This document shows, piece by piece, positions 1-8,674 of a stretch of 64,000 nt of DNA. The stretch covers positions 124,001 through 188,000 of the forward strand of contig NZ_SISG01000002.1 of the NCBI RefSeq assembly GCF_004310685.1. The letters are read 5' to 3'. Position 1 is the stretch's first letter. Every line of letters starts with the position of its first letter. The stretch comes from Glaciihabitans arcticus (GTDB taxonomy: Bacteria > Actinomycetota > Actinomycetes > Actinomycetales > Microbacteriaceae). The notes beneath the pieces were generated by a model. It searched no databases, was not told where the DNA came from, and worked only from the letters and a program-made list of their open reading frames with translations. A program made the position numbers and the translations under genes.

Positions 1-936
1 CGTCCACCACGAACTGAGCGTGCCCTCGAAGCTGATGATGGTCTGGATGATGCCGAGCAGCAGCACGCCCAGCAGCGAACCGAGTACGAACCCGTAGCCA
101 CCCGTGAGCAGGGTGCCGCCGATGACGACTGCTGCGATCGCGTCGAGCTCCATGCCGACGGCCGTGAGGCTGTAGCCCGAAAGCGTATAGAAGGTGAAGA
201 GCACCCCGGCGACCGCCGAGCAGAAGCCGCTGATCACGTAGACGAGCACCTTGGTGCGCGAGACCGGGAGGCCCATGAGCATCGCCGAGTGCTCACCGCC
301 GCCGATCGCGTACACGGTGCGACCGGTGCGCGTGTAGTGCAGCACAAGGAACCCGATGGCGACGACGACGAGCGCGATGATCACGCTCGGCGTGATCGAC
401 ATACGATCCGCGATCGGGATGCGGGTGTTCGCCATCGCGGTGAAGAACGGATCGGTGATCGAGATCGAGTTGAGGCTGATCACGTAGCAGAGCCCCCGCG
501 CGAGGAACATCGCGGCGAGCGTCACGATGAACGGTTGGATCTGGAAGTAGTGGATCACGAGCCCGCTCAGCAGTCCGATCGTCGAACCCGCGACGAGCAC
601 GATCGCGATGATGACCATCGGTGGCCAGCCGTCGCGCGCGAGCGAGGCCGCGATCATGGTCGAGAGGGCGACGACAGAGCCGACCGAGAGGTCGATGCCT
701 CCGGTGAGGATGACGAACGTCATCCCGACTGCCAAAACGATGAGGAACGCGTTGTCCACGAAGAGGTTGAGGATCACCTGGCCGCTCGCGAAGTTGCGGT
801 ACCGGCTGGCGCCGACTCCGAACATCACGACCAGCAGCACGAAGGTCACGATCACCGAGGAGAACTTCGACGACGGGATGAACCGCGAGACGCCGATGCG
901 TTCGAGGAAGGCCGGGGCCACGGGTGTTGTGGTCAT
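1..936 (-). CDS. yjfF: CUT2 sugar ABC transporter permease, YjfF-like (3' end outside window)
   Basis: Inner-membrane permease of a ribose/galactofuranose-type importer. The visible 312 codons start at an ATG that overlaps the stop of the upstream permease (ATGA), so the two are translationally coupled. The product has the repeated hydrophobic segments of the BPD_transp_2 family and the family motif [14 protein letters not shown], followed later by AIGGGEHSAMLMG and a final AVVIGGTLLTGG. The reading frame is open to base 1, so the last residues are missing. It is the fourth gene of a leftward operon: binding protein, ATPase, permease, permease. Two permeases of this kind with one double ATPase is the YtfQ-YtfR-YtfT-YjfF arrangement, which in E. 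coli imports galactofuranose. The substrate here is inferred only from that arrangement. Confidence 0.88.
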   Translation of the reverse strand, partial: MTTTPVAPAFLERIGVSRFIPSSKFSSVIVTFVLLVVMFGVGASRYRNFASGQVILNLFVDNAFLIVLAVGMTFVILTGGIDLSVGSVVALSTMIAASLARDGWPPMVIIAIVLVAGSTIGLLSGLVIHYFQIQPFIVTLAAMFLARGLCYVISLNSISITDPFFTAMANTRIPIADRMSITPSVIIALVVVAIGFLVLHYTRTGRTVYAIGGGEHSAMLMGLPVSRTKVLVYVISGFCSAVAGVLFTFYTLSGYSLTAVGMELDAIAAVVIGGTLLTGGYGFVLGSLLGVLLLGIIQTIISFEGTLSSWWT

Positions 937-2021
937 GATGCGACTCCGGCGGTCTCGGCGGCAACGGGCGTGGTGATGGTGCCGCTCGGCACGGGCGGCA
1001 GGGGTGGGGCGGCCTTGCGCCGATGCATCCGGGCCTGAACGACCGGCGATTGCAGCAGGCAGACGGCGATCACGACGAGCGCCTTGAAGACGAGGGTGAT
1101 CTCGGGCGCGATGCCGATCGTGTAGACGGTGGTCGTGAGGGTCTGGATCACGAACGCCCCGATGAGCGACCCCGTGAGCGAGTAACGGCCGCCCGCGAGC
1201 GAGGTGCCGCCGATCACGACCGCGAGGATGGCGTCCATCTCGATGTAGAGCCCCGCGCTGTTGGCGTCGGCCGCGGTCACGTTCGACGAGATCATCAGGC
1301 CCGCGATAGCAGCGCAGACGGCGCTGAAGACGTAGACGGTCCAGATGATCCCTCGCGACCGGATGCCTGCGAGCCTCGACGCCTCGGGGTTGATGCCGAC
1401 CGACTCGATCAGCAGGCCGAGTGCCGTGCGGCGTGTGAACAGCGCGGCGATGGCGAACATGATGCCGGCGATCACGATCGAGGCGGGCAGGCCGAACCAG
1501 TAGCCCGCGCCGATCACCTTGTAGGGCGCGCTTGAAACCGTGATGATCTGGCCCTCGGTGATGAGCATCGCGATGCCGCGACCGGCCGTCATGAGAATGA
1601 GCGTCGCGATGATCGGCTGGATGCCGAACACGGAGACGAGCAGCCCGTTCCAGCTGCCCAGCACGAGCGAGAAGACGAGAGACACGGCCACAGCGAAGAC
1701 GACGGTGCCGGGGTTGTTGCCGTCGGGGGCATCCGCGATGATCGTGCAGGCGAGGGCGCCGGAGATGGCGACGATCGCGCCGACCGAGAGGTCGATGCCG
1801 CGGGTTGCGATGACGAGCGTCATCCCGAGCGCGACAAGGATGGTCGGCGCACCGTTGCGCAGAATGTCGATGATGCTGCCGAACAGGTGCCCGTCCTTGA
1901 CCTGGATCGAGAAGAAGTTCGGCGCGACGACCACGTTCAGGATCGCGAGGGCGACGAGGGTGAGAACCGGCCAGAACAGGCGGCTCCGGGTCAGGCCGCG
2001 CCAGATGTCGGGGATGTTCAT
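933..2021 (-). CDS. ytfT: CUT2 sugar ABC transporter permease, YtfT-like
   Basis: A 362-residue integral membrane protein and first permease of the YtfQRT/YjfF-type importer. An N-terminal membrane segment (about residues 13-33) is followed by the family motif ATRGIDLSVGAIVAISG near residue 75 and further hydrophobic helices, ending with AVVIGGTSLAGGRYSLTG and a short basic and proline-rich cytoplasmic tail. The start ATG overlaps the stop of the upstream ATPase gene by 4 bases, and its own stop overlaps the next permease, so stoichiometric expression of the three is likely. It would form a heterodimeric channel with the YjfF-like protein. Length fits the family. Confidence 0.9.
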   Translation of the reverse strand: MNIPDIWRGLTRSRLFWPVLTLVALAILNVVVAPNFFSIQVKDGHLFGSIIDILRNGAPTILVALGMTLVIATRGIDLSVGAIVAISGALACTIIADAPDGNNPGTVVFAVAVSLVFSLVLGSWNGLLVSVFGIQPIIATLILMTAGRGIAMLITEGQIITVSSAPYKVIGAGYWFGLPASIVIAGIMFAIAALFTRRTALGLLIESVGINPEASRLAGIRSRGIIWTVYVFSAVCAAIAGLMISSNVTAADANSAGLYIEMDAILAVVIGGTSLAGGRYSLTGSLIGAFVIQTLTTTVYTIGIAPEITLVFKALVVIAVCLLQSPVVQARMHRRKAAPPLPPVPSGTITTPVAAETAGVAS

Positions 2022-3538
2022 GCTTCGGCTCCGCTCGCGATGAGGCCCATGATCTGGCCCACTGAGATGTCTTCGTTGGGAAGGTCGGCGACCTTGCGCC
2101 GGTCGCGCATCACCGCGATGCGGTGGCTGAGCCGCAGCACCTCCTCAAGTTCGGCGGAGATGAAGATCACCGACATCCCTTCCTCGGCGAGGTTCGATAC
2201 GAGCTTCTGGATCTCGGCCTTCGCCCCCACGTCGATGCCGCGGGTCGGCTCGTCGAGCACGAGCAGCCGGGGTGCGACGGCGAGCCAGCGGGCGAGAAGC
2301 ACCTTCTGCTGGTTGCCGCCCGACAGGTTGCCGACGAGCGCGTCGGGGTTGGCCGGCCGGATGTTCAGCGCCTGGATATAGCTCTGCACGAGCTCGTCCG
2401 CTCGACGCTTCGGGATGCGCCTGAGCCAGCCGCGGTCGGCCTGTAGGGCGAGCACGATGTTGTCCCGCACGCTGAGGTCCTCGACGATCCCCTCTTTCTT
2501 GCGGTCCTCGGAGGAGTAGGCGATGCGCTCGCGGAGCGCCGCGCGCGGGGTGCGGAACTTCTTGCGCACACCCCCGACCTTCAGCTCGCCGGAGTCCGCG
2601 TGGTCGGCACCCGTGAGCAGGCGCACCACCTCGGTGCGGCCCGAGCCGAGCAGGCCGGCAAGGCCGACCACCTCGCCCTCGTTGATCCGCAGGTCGAAGG
2701 GCTCGATCAAGCCCTTGCGGCCGAGTCCGGTCGCCTCGAGGAACGGCTTCTCGACGCTGTCGTCCGTGGTCGTCGTGCGCGACTTCGCCTCGAGGTCGTC
2801 GAGCACGGCGAGCTCCTTGCCGATCATCTTGTGCACGAGTTCGATGCGCAGGATGTCCGCGGTCAGGTACTCGCCGACGAGCGTGCCGTTGCGCAGCACG
2901 GTCAGCCGGTCCGAGATCTCGTAGACCTGGTCGAGGAAGTGCGACACGAACAGGATGGCGACTCCGGCCTCCTTGAGGTCGCGGATCACCCGGAAGAGTT
3001 CGGCGACCTCGTCGGCGTCGAGGCTCGAGGTCGGTTCATCCAGAATCAGCACCTTGGCATCGATGTCGGTCGCCCGCGCGATCGCGACGAGCTGCTGCAC
3101 AGCGAGCGAGTGGGTGCTGAGCTGCGAAGACGGGTCGATGTCGAGGTGCAGGCGGGCGAGCAGTTCGGAAGCCCGATCACGGGTCGCCCGCCAGTCGATG
3201 GTGCCGAAACGGCGGGGCTCGCGCCCGAGCATGATGTTCTCAGCGACGGAGAGATTGGGGAGGAGGTTGACCTCCTGGTAGACGGTGCTGATGCCGGCAG
3301 CCTGCGACTGTGCCGGAGAGCTGATGGCGAGCGGCTGGCCGCCGAGGCGGATCTCGCCGCTGTCGATTCCGTAGACGCCGGTGAGGGCCTTGATGAGCGT
3401 GGACTTGCCCGCGCCGTTCTCACCCATGAGCGAGTGGACCTCGCCCGGGAACATCCGGAAGCTCACCGAGTCGAGCGCCTTGACGCCGGGGAAGGTGATC
3501 GAGATGTCGGTCATCTCCACGATGGGCGTGGTCGTCAT
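2018..3538 (-). CDS. ytfR: CUT2 sugar ABC transporter ATPase with two ABC domains, YtfR-like
   Basis: Cytoplasmic ATPase that powers sugar import. Two ABC domains lie in tandem: the first has Walker [10 protein letters not shown] and Walker [12 protein letters not shown]; the second has the degenerate nucleotide loop LLGSGRTE typical of this family, the signature LSGGNQQKV and Walker [14 protein letters not shown] place the start at the ATG at 3538 (MTTTP..., 506 residues) because GAGGAA lies at good spacing before it; an in-frame ATG seven codons upstream has no such site. A 15-bp intercistronic hairpin separates it from the binding-protein gene, and its stop overlaps the permease start. Confidence 0.92.
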   Translation of the reverse strand: MTTTPIVEMTDISITFPGVKALDSVSFRMFPGEVHSLMGENGAGKSTLIKALTGVYGIDSGEIRLGGQPLAISSPAQSQAAGISTVYQEVNLLPNLSVAENIMLGREPRRFGTIDWRATRDRASELLARLHLDIDPSSQLSTHSLAVQQLVAIARATDIDAKVLILDEPTSSLDADEVAELFRVIRDLKEAGVAILFVSHFLDQVYEISDRLTVLRNGTLVGEYLTADILRIELVHKMIGKELAVLDDLEAKSRTTTTDDSVEKPFLEATGLGRKGLIEPFDLRINEGEVVGLAGLLGSGRTEVVRLLTGADHADSGELKVGGVRKKFRTPRAALRERIAYSSEDRKKEGIVEDLSVRDNIVLALQADRGWLRRIPKRRADELVQSYIQALNIRPANPDALVGNLSGGNQQKVLLARWLAVAPRLLVLDEPTRGIDVGAKAEIQKLVSNLAEEGMSVIFISAELEEVLRLSHRIAVMRDRRKVADLPNEDISVGQIMGLIASGAEA

Positions 3539-3579
3539 GCGGGTTTCCTCACTCTTCATCGAGTCGTCAGGGATGACGT

Positions 3580-3613
3580 TGAGGATGGCGCGGCCTGAGC
3601 CGCGCCATCCTCA
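3580..3613 (-). promoter_or_regulatory. Intercistronic stem-loop between binding-protein and ATPase genes
   Basis: A perfect 15-bp stem (arms 3580-3594 and 3599-3613) with a 4-base loop lies between the binding-protein stop and the ATPase start. No T-run follows it on the minus strand, so it is more likely a partial terminator or a 3'-end stabiliser that lets the binding protein outnumber the membrane parts. That function is inference. Confidence 0.65.
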
Positions 3614-3623
3614 GTTCAGATTT

Positions 3624-4598
3624 TTAGTACTTGCGGTCCGGAAGCGCGGCCTTGGCCTGCTCCTGGTCGAAGGTCGTCTCCTCCGTGACGATACGCTTCT
3701 CGACGGTCTCACCGGCAGCGACCTTCTTGGCGATGTCGACGAGCTGGTCTCCCAGCAGCGGCGAGCACTCCACAATGAAGTTGATCTTGCCGGCCGCGAG
3801 GGCCGTCATGCCGTCCTTCACCGCGTCAACAGTGACGATCTTGATGTCCTTGCCGGGAACGAGTCCGGCAGCCTCGATCGCCTCGATGGCACCGAGCCCC
3901 ATGTCGTCATTGTGGGCGTAGACGAGGTCGATCTTGGGGTTGGCCTTGAGGAACGCCTCCATGACCTGCTTGCCACCAGCGCGAGTGAAGTCGCCCGTCT
4001 GGGTTGCCACGATGTCGAACTTCGGGTCGGTGACCTTGTTACGGAAACCCTCGGCGCGGTCGTTGGCCGGTGCGGCACCGGTTGTTCCCTGCAGCTCGAC
4101 CACCTTGACGTCGGTCGCGTCGGCGAACTCGGTGTTGACCCAGTCGCCGGCCTTCTCACCCTCGAGGATGAAGTCGGAGCCGAGGAAGGACTCGTAGAGC
4201 GTGTCGTCGGTCGAGTCGACCGAGCGGTCGGTCAGCACAACGGGGATGCCCGCCGCCTTGGCCTCGCCGAGAACGGTGTCCCAACCGGATTCGACGACCG
4301 GCGAGAACGCGATCACGTCGACGCCCTGCTGGATGTACGAGCGGATCGCCTTGATCTGGTTCTCCTGCTTGCCCTGGGCGTCCGAGAACTTGAGCTCGAT
4401 GTCCGCGGCCTTGAACGAGCCCTGGATGGAGATCGTGTTGGCCGTGCGCCATCCGCTTTCCGCGCCGACCTGGGAGAAGCCGACGATGAGGTCGTCCGTT
4501 CCGCCGCCGCCGCTGCCGGCATCCGGGCCGCCTGTGGCGCAACCGGTGAGGGCGATGAGCATCGCGCCGACTGCTGCGGCACCAATGAGTTTCTTCAT
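3624..4598 (-). CDS. ytfQ: Sugar-binding lipoprotein of CUT2 ABC importer, YtfQ-like
   Basis: Extracellular, membrane-anchored sugar-binding protein of 324 residues. The N-terminus MKKLIGAAAVGAM is a lipoprotein signal ending in the lipobox LTGC, so Cys-20 should be lipidated. The mature part is a periplasmic-binding-protein type I fold: VGFSQVGAESGWRTAN near residue 40 and the hinge motif AHNDDMGLGAIEAIEAAG are characteristic of YtfQ and galactofuranose-binding relatives. It is first in the operon, behind an excellent ribosome-binding site (AAGGAGG) and a LacI-type operator upstream. The sugar is not provable from sequence; galactofuranose or another aldohexose is the best guess. Confidence 0.88.
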   Translation of the reverse strand: MKKLIGAAAVGAMLIALTGCATGGPDAGSGGGGTDDLIVGFSQVGAESGWRTANTISIQGSFKAADIELKFSDAQGKQENQIKAIRSYIQQGVDVIAFSPVVESGWDTVLGEAKAAGIPVVLTDRSVDSTDDTLYESFLGSDFILEGEKAGDWVNTEFADATDVKVVELQGTTGAAPANDRAEGFRNKVTDPKFDIVATQTGDFTRAGGKQVMEAFLKANPKIDLVYAHNDDMGLGAIEAIEAAGLVPGKDIKIVTVDAVKDGMTALAAGKINFIVECSPLLGDQLVDIAKKVAAGETVEKRIVTEETTFDQEQAKAALPDRKY

Positions 4599-4666
4599 TG
4601 AACTAAACCTCCTTGTTCAGTGTTCCGGAACCCGTGGTGACTGCAACACGAGGATGGTTATCCGGC

Positions 4667-4686
4667 CGACCAGTTCATTCTGGTCA
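4667..4686. promoter_or_regulatory. Inverted repeat upstream of ytfQ-like gene
   Basis: Arms CGACCAG and CTGGTCA are separated by six bases, with one mismatch. It lies between the LacI-type operator and the importer start, so it may be a second regulator site or an mRNA hairpin in the 5' leader. Confidence 0.35.
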
Positions 4687-4693
4687 CTGGCGA

Positions 4694-4707
4694 TGTTAGC
4701 GCTCACA
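4694..4707. promoter_or_regulatory. LacI-family operator for the YtfQ-type operon
   Basis: TGTTAGCGCTCACA is a near-perfect palindrome (13 of 14 positions fit TGTNAGCGCTNACA) with the central CG typical of LacI/GalR-family sites. It lies about 95 bp upstream of the ytfQ-like start. No cognate regulator gene is visible beside the operon; it may lie beyond base 1. Confidence 0.55.
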
Positions 4708-5023
4708 TTTGCCGCTCAACAATACGCCAATGTCACAGTTGGATAACGGAGCGGCCCCTCAGCCCCGTGTTTCCGGGGCTGCCCCCGCTCTATCCTGATA
4801 TCCGCTGCTCCGGGATGCCGCGCTCTTCGCGCCGCTGCCCCGCCAATGTGAGGGTTCTCACCCGCCAGACAAACGGTCCAGATGCGGATTATCGACGCTC
4901 GACCGGCCCTGAAAGTCGAATTTCCGCAACTCGAGGGCTCGGCGGAGCCGGGGGTCGACGGCGCGGGGCATCCCGAACCCAGAGGCGCGGTGGGGGCCGC
5001 ATCTCACTGGGATACTGTCAGGT

Positions 5024-5380
5024 ATGAAGCGCATCACCTATAGCGGCGGGTCTCTTGTGACCGGAAACGCCATCACCGCCGCCCTGCTGGAGTACACCAC
5101 CTCGGTCGCTGACGCCGAGAACAGCGTGACGGTCGACATCCCCGTGCTCGAAGAGAACGGGGAGGTCACGGTGCACACCCTGCTGCTGAGCCCCGCCAGC
5201 CAATTCGACGTCGCAGATGTCGGAGGGATCAGCGATGCCGAGGAGGCAGCGCGGTTCCCGGTTCCGGTGATGCCTCAGATCGGCATCGTGGGCGTCGTCG
5301 AAAGCAACCCCGAGGCTGAGCGCACGGCGCAGGACTTCAACTCCATCATGCGTGAAATCGACGACGGGCTGGGACAGTAA
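5024..5380 (+). CDS. Conserved hypothetical protein, 118 aa
   Basis: I cannot assign a function. The 118-residue acidic protein begins MKRITYSGGSLVTGNAITAA, has no signal peptide or membrane helix, and ends in a helical stretch rich in acidic residues. It is followed after two bases by the DUF7882-like gene, so the two form a bicistron. The tone of the N-terminus (a gene-length β-rich domain accepting small hydrophobics, then DADIPV-like acidic strands) gives no fold call. A GATACT hexamer seven bases before the ATG and the lack of a ribosome-binding site suggest a leaderless mRNA. Confidence 0.72.
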   Translation: MKRITYSGGSLVTGNAITAALLEYTTSVADAENSVTVDIPVLEENGEVTVHTLLLSPASQFDVADVGGISDAEEAARFPVPVMPQIGIVGVVESNPEAERTAQDFNSIMREIDDGLGQ

Positions 5381-5382
5381 CC

Positions 5383-5697
5383 ATGGGCAAGTTCATCTAC
5401 GGCACCCCGTCGATCGCGGTCGACTTCGACGATCGGGTGCTCGCGCACCTCAAGGTCGTCATCCTCTCGAAGGTGCGCAGGGGCGAGAGTTTCACGTTCT
5501 CGTGGGAGTACACCGTGGCTGCGGGCAGCGGTCACAGCTCCATCTGGATCCACCCCACGATCCCCCTGCAATTCGACTTCGTCGGCAGCCGTGAGCCGCG
5601 ACTCAACCGGGCATGGGTCGAGGAGCTGGTGCGGCTGGCCAATTCCCCGGCCGGCCTTCGCGTGACACCGGAGCCTGCCGACCCCGCTGAGGTGTAG
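5383..5697 (+). CDS. Small conserved protein, probably DUF7882 family
   Basis: A 104-residue soluble protein beginning MGKFIYGTPSIAVDFDDRVLAHLKV. Small proteins with this N-terminus are widespread in Microbacteriaceae; from memory they are now called DUF7882, and some entries carry an unsupported DNA-ligase name. The central part (ESFTFSWEY, then SIWIHPTIPLQFDF) suggests an all-beta core, and the C-terminal LNRAWVEELVRLANSP a single helix. No catalytic motif is visible. It is coupled to the 118-aa gene upstream and ends at a strong hairpin shared with the convergent transporter operon. Family call from memory; function unknown. Confidence 0.75.
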   Translation: MGKFIYGTPSIAVDFDDRVLAHLKVVILSKVRRGESFTFSWEYTVAAGSGHSSIWIHPTIPLQFDFVGSREPRLNRAWVEELVRLANSPAGLRVTPEPADPAEV

Positions 5698-5701
5698 AAG
5701 C

Positions 5702-5740
5702 GCGGATGCCCCGGCCACGAGTCGTGGCCGGGGCATCCGC
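5702..5740. terminator. Bidirectional hairpin terminator
   Basis: A perfect 19-bp GC-rich inverted repeat (arms 5702-5720 and 5722-5740, with one unpaired base at the centre) sits between convergent genes ending at 5697 and 5750. There is no clear T-run, but stem strength and position indicate a shared terminator. Confidence 0.75.
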
Positions 5741-5749
5741 GGGGCAGCT

Positions 5750-6997
5750 CTAGCGTCCGCCGGAGCGGCGCTTGTTGTACACGTCGAAGGCGACAGCGAG
5801 CAGGAGCACGAATCCCTTGACCGCCTGCTGCCAGTCGATACCGATGCCGAGGATCGACATGCCGTTGTTCAGAACACCGATGATGAGGCCACCGATGATG
5901 GCGCCGCCGATGGTTCCGACACCGCCCTGCACTGCCGCACCACCGATGAAGGCGGCGGAGATGGCCTCGAGTTCGAAGCCGGTTCCCGCCTTCGGGCCCG
6001 CGAGGTTGAGTCGCGCGGTGAAGACGAGGCCCGCCAGTGCCGCGAGCAGGCCCATATTGACGAAGATGAAGAAGTCGACCTTCTTCGTCTTGACTCCGGA
6101 GAGCTCGGCCGCGTGGCGGTTTCCACCGATGGCGTAGATGTGGCGACCAAATACGCTGCGGTTGCTGATGATGCCGTAGACGAGCACCAGCACGGCGAGC
6201 ACGATGAGGGTGATCGGCACGCCCTTGAACACGGCGAGCGCGTAGGTGATGAGGCCGACTCCGGCGCTCACGGCGACGAGCTTGACCACGAACCAGACGA
6301 GCGGCTCGACGTCCTGGCCGTAGGCCGAGCGCCCCTTGCGCGTGCGCAGTTGCTGCACGATGAGCGCAATGATGGCGAAGGCGCCGATCGCGAGCGTGAA
6401 GGGGTCTATGTGCGAGCGCCCGCCGGTGTCGATCGGGAAGCTGATGAAGCCGTTACCGAGTGCGCGGTACTCCGAGGGGAAGGATCCGACGTTCGAGTTG
6501 CCGAGCACCACGAGCGCGAGGCCGCGGAAGATGAGCATGCCGGCCAGGGTCACGATGAACGCGGGGATGCCGACGTAGGCGATCCAGAACCCCTGCCACG
6601 CCCCGACCAGGGCGCCCACCACGAGGGCGGCGATGATCGCCATCCACCAGGAGAAGCCCGCATCCCGAATCAGCACACCCGACACGGCACCGACGAACGC
6701 TGCGACCGAACCGACCGAGAGGTCGATGTGGCCGGCCACGATCACGAGCACCATGCCGATCGCGAGGATCAGGATGTAGCCGTTCTGCACGATCAGGTTC
6801 GAGATGTTCTGCGGGCGCAGCAGCACCGACGTGCCGTCCTGGATGGTGAGGATGGCGAACAGCACCACCACCGCGATCAGCGCCAGGAAGATGCCGTTCT
6901 TGCCGAGGTCGCTCAGCACGTGGCTGAGAGCCGACGTGAACCGGTTGCTCGCCGGTTGCACAACGGCGCCAACAGCTTTGTTGTCTGTGTCAGTCAT
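5750..6997 (-). CDS. CUT2 sugar ABC transporter permease, GguB/MmsB-like
   Basis: Membrane permease of 415 residues, longer than YtfT-type permeases because of an insertion after mid-length, as in GguB/MmsB and XylH. It shows about ten hydrophobic segments, the motif [17 protein letters not shown] near residue 90, [16 protein letters not shown], and the late motif AIGGNRHAAELSGV. It is the last gene of a leftward set of binding protein, ATPase and permease that directly follows araB-araD-araA, so L-arabinose uptake is the likely role (inference from position). A good AAGGAG site precedes the ATG. Confidence 0.9.
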   Translation of the reverse strand: MTDTDNKAVGAVVQPASNRFTSALSHVLSDLGKNGIFLALIAVVVLFAILTIQDGTSVLLRPQNISNLIVQNGYILILAIGMVLVIVAGHIDLSVGSVAAFVGAVSGVLIRDAGFSWWMAIIAALVVGALVGAWQGFWIAYVGIPAFIVTLAGMLIFRGLALVVLGNSNVGSFPSEYRALGNGFISFPIDTGGRSHIDPFTLAIGAFAIIALIVQQLRTRKGRSAYGQDVEPLVWFVVKLVAVSAGVGLITYALAVFKGVPITLIVLAVLVLVYGIISNRSVFGRHIYAIGGNRHAAELSGVKTKKVDFFIFVNMGLLAALAGLVFTARLNLAGPKAGTGFELEAISAAFIGGAAVQGGVGTIGGAIIGGLIIGVLNNGMSILGIGIDWQQAVKGFVLLLAVAFDVYNKRRSGGR

Positions 6998-7032
6998 TGG
7001 GGATAACTCCTTGAGGTGCCGTAGCCGCGGGG

Positions 7033-8574
7033 CTAGCGGGGCTTTTCCATGGTCATGAGCTTGATGAGGGATTCCGGGTTGGCTTCCGCGATGGGCAGCT
7101 CGCCGGTGATGGTTCCCTCGGAGAGGGCGTAGATGCGGTCGCAGATTCCGAGCAGTTCGGGCAGCTCCGAGGAGATGACGATGATGCCCTTGCCCTCGCT
7201 CGCGAGGCGGTTGATGATCGTGTAGATCTCGTACTTAGCGCCGACGTCGATGCCGCGGGTGGGCTCATCGAGGATCAGCACGTCAGGGTCCGAGTAGATC
7301 CACTTGCTCAGCACCACCTTCTGCTGGTTGCCGCCCGAGAGCTTTCCGGTCTTCGCGAGCACCGTCGGCGACTTGATGTTCATCGACTTGCGGTACTCGT
7401 TGGCGACCTTGAACTCCTCGTTGTCGTTGACGAGTCCGCCGTGAACGAGTTTCTCGAGCGACGCCATGGAGATGTTGCGCTTGATGTCCTCGATGAGGTT
7501 GAGGCCGTACTGCTTACGGTCCTCCGTGGCATAGGCGAGGCCGTTCTCGATCGCCTCGGCGACGGTGCGGGTCTTGATCTCCTCGCCGTTCTTGAAGACC
7601 TTGCCCGAGATGCGCGAGCCGTAACTGCGTCCGAACAGGCTCATGGCGAACTCGGTGCGACCCGCGCCCATCAGTCCCGCGATGCCGACGATCTCGCCGC
7701 GACGCACATTGAGGTTGACGTTGTTGACCGTGACCCGGTTGACGTCCTGCGGGTGGTGGGCGGTCCAGTTCTCGACGCGCAGGATCTCCTCGCCGATGTT
7801 GGGCGTGTGATCCGGGTAGCGGTGCTCGAGGTCGCGGCCGACCATGTCCTTGATGATTCGTTCTTCGGTGACGTCATTCTTGGAGATCGTCTCGATCGTG
7901 TTGCCGTCGCGAATCACGGTGACGGCGTCCGCGATCTTCTTGATCTCGTTGAGCTTGTGGCTGATGATGATCGACGTGATTCCCTGCTCTTTCAGGTGCA
8001 GGATGAGGTCGAGCAGGTGGGACGAGTCCTCGTCGTTGAGAGCCGCGGTCGGTTCATCCAGAATCAGCAGCTTGACACGCTTGGACAGGGCCTTGGCGAT
8101 CTCGACGAGCTGCTGCTTGCCGACGCCGATGTCCATGATGCGCGTGGTGGGGCTCTCGCGCAGGCCGACCCGGGCCAGGAGCTTCGAGGCCTCGAGGTTG
8201 GTGCGGTTCCAGTCGATGAGACCGAGCGCGCCCTTCACCTCGTTGTTGAGGAAGATGTTTTCGGCGATGGAGAGGTAGGGGCTGAGGGCGAGCTCCTGGT
8301 GGATGATGACGATGCCCTTCGCCTCGGAGTCGCGGATGTCCTTGAACTGCACGACCTCGTCCTCGAAGACGATGTCCCCGTCGTAGGTGCCGAACGGGTA
8401 CACGCCCGAGAGCACCTTCATGAGTGTGGACTTGCCTGCGCCGTTCTCGCCGCAGATCGCGTGGATCTCGCCGCGTGCGACCTCGAGGGTCACGTCGGCG
8501 AGCGCTTTCACGCCCGGGAAAGTCTTGGTGATCGACCGCATCTCGAGGATGTTCGTCACGTTCTGAGTAGCCAC
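7033..8574 (-). CDS. CUT2 sugar ABC transporter double ATPase, GguA/MmsA-like
   Basis: A 513-residue ATPase with two ABC domains. Domain 1 has GENGAGKST, then the GguA-type stretch [11 protein letters not shown], signature region [16 protein letters not shown] and Walker [12 protein letters not shown]. Domain 2 has [15 protein letters not shown] in place of Walker [10 protein letters not shown] and [12 protein letters not shown]. Start is GTG with AAGGAAG upstream. It lies between the binding-protein gene and the permease gene of the araBDA-linked importer. It is clearly a paralogue of the ATPase at 17784-19346: long stretches around both Walker regions are nearly identical by eye. Confidence 0.92.
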   Translation of the reverse strand: MATQNVTNILEMRSITKTFPGVKALADVTLEVARGEIHAICGENGAGKSTLMKVLSGVYPFGTYDGDIVFEDEVVQFKDIRDSEAKGIVIIHQELALSPYLSIAENIFLNNEVKGALGLIDWNRTNLEASKLLARVGLRESPTTRIMDIGVGKQQLVEIAKALSKRVKLLILDEPTAALNDEDSSHLLDLILHLKEQGITSIIISHKLNEIKKIADAVTVIRDGNTIETISKNDVTEERIIKDMVGRDLEHRYPDHTPNIGEEILRVENWTAHHPQDVNRVTVNNVNLNVRRGEIVGIAGLMGAGRTEFAMSLFGRSYGSRISGKVFKNGEEIKTRTVAEAIENGLAYATEDRKQYGLNLIEDIKRNISMASLEKLVHGGLVNDNEEFKVANEYRKSMNIKSPTVLAKTGKLSGGNQQKVVLSKWIYSDPDVLILDEPTRGIDVGAKYEIYTIINRLASEGKGIIVISSELPELLGICDRIYALSEGTITGELPIAEANPESLIKLMTMEKPR

Positions 8575-8607
8575 TGCCAGCCACTTCCTTACGTCGTTGT
8601 GGTGAAC

Positions 8608-8642
8608 CCGGTGGTGGGGAGTCTAGGACTCCCCACCACCGG
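8608..8642 (-). promoter_or_regulatory. Intercistronic stem-loop after binding-protein gene
   Basis: A perfect 16-bp stem (8608-8623 and 8627-8642) with a three-base loop lies between the binding-protein stop and the ATPase start. It occupies the same position as the hairpin at 3580-3613 and probably gives the binding protein a higher mRNA level. Confidence 0.7.
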
Positions 8643-8674
8643 ATGGTGGAACTGTTATTCGGTCGACGGCTGTG

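Larger units (their letters stand above)
4599..5023. other. 425-bp divergent intergenic region
   Basis: This gap separates the leftward importer operon from the rightward small-protein pair. It contains the 4667-4686 inverted repeat, the 4694-4707 LacI-type operator, an 8-bp-stem hairpin at 4760-4781 of unknown role, and a GATACT hexamer at 5011-5016 placed seven bases before the start at 5024. I see no further gene. Confidence 0.6.

Noticed and set aside
293-964. Long Arg/His/Pro-rich open frames on both strands opposite or beside transporter genes (also, for example, 3381-4601, 7441-8685, 12170-14014, 45085-47088)
   Set aside because: They are out-of-phase shadows of clear genes in high-GC DNA: composition is unlike real proteins, no family motifs occur, and no start signals fit.
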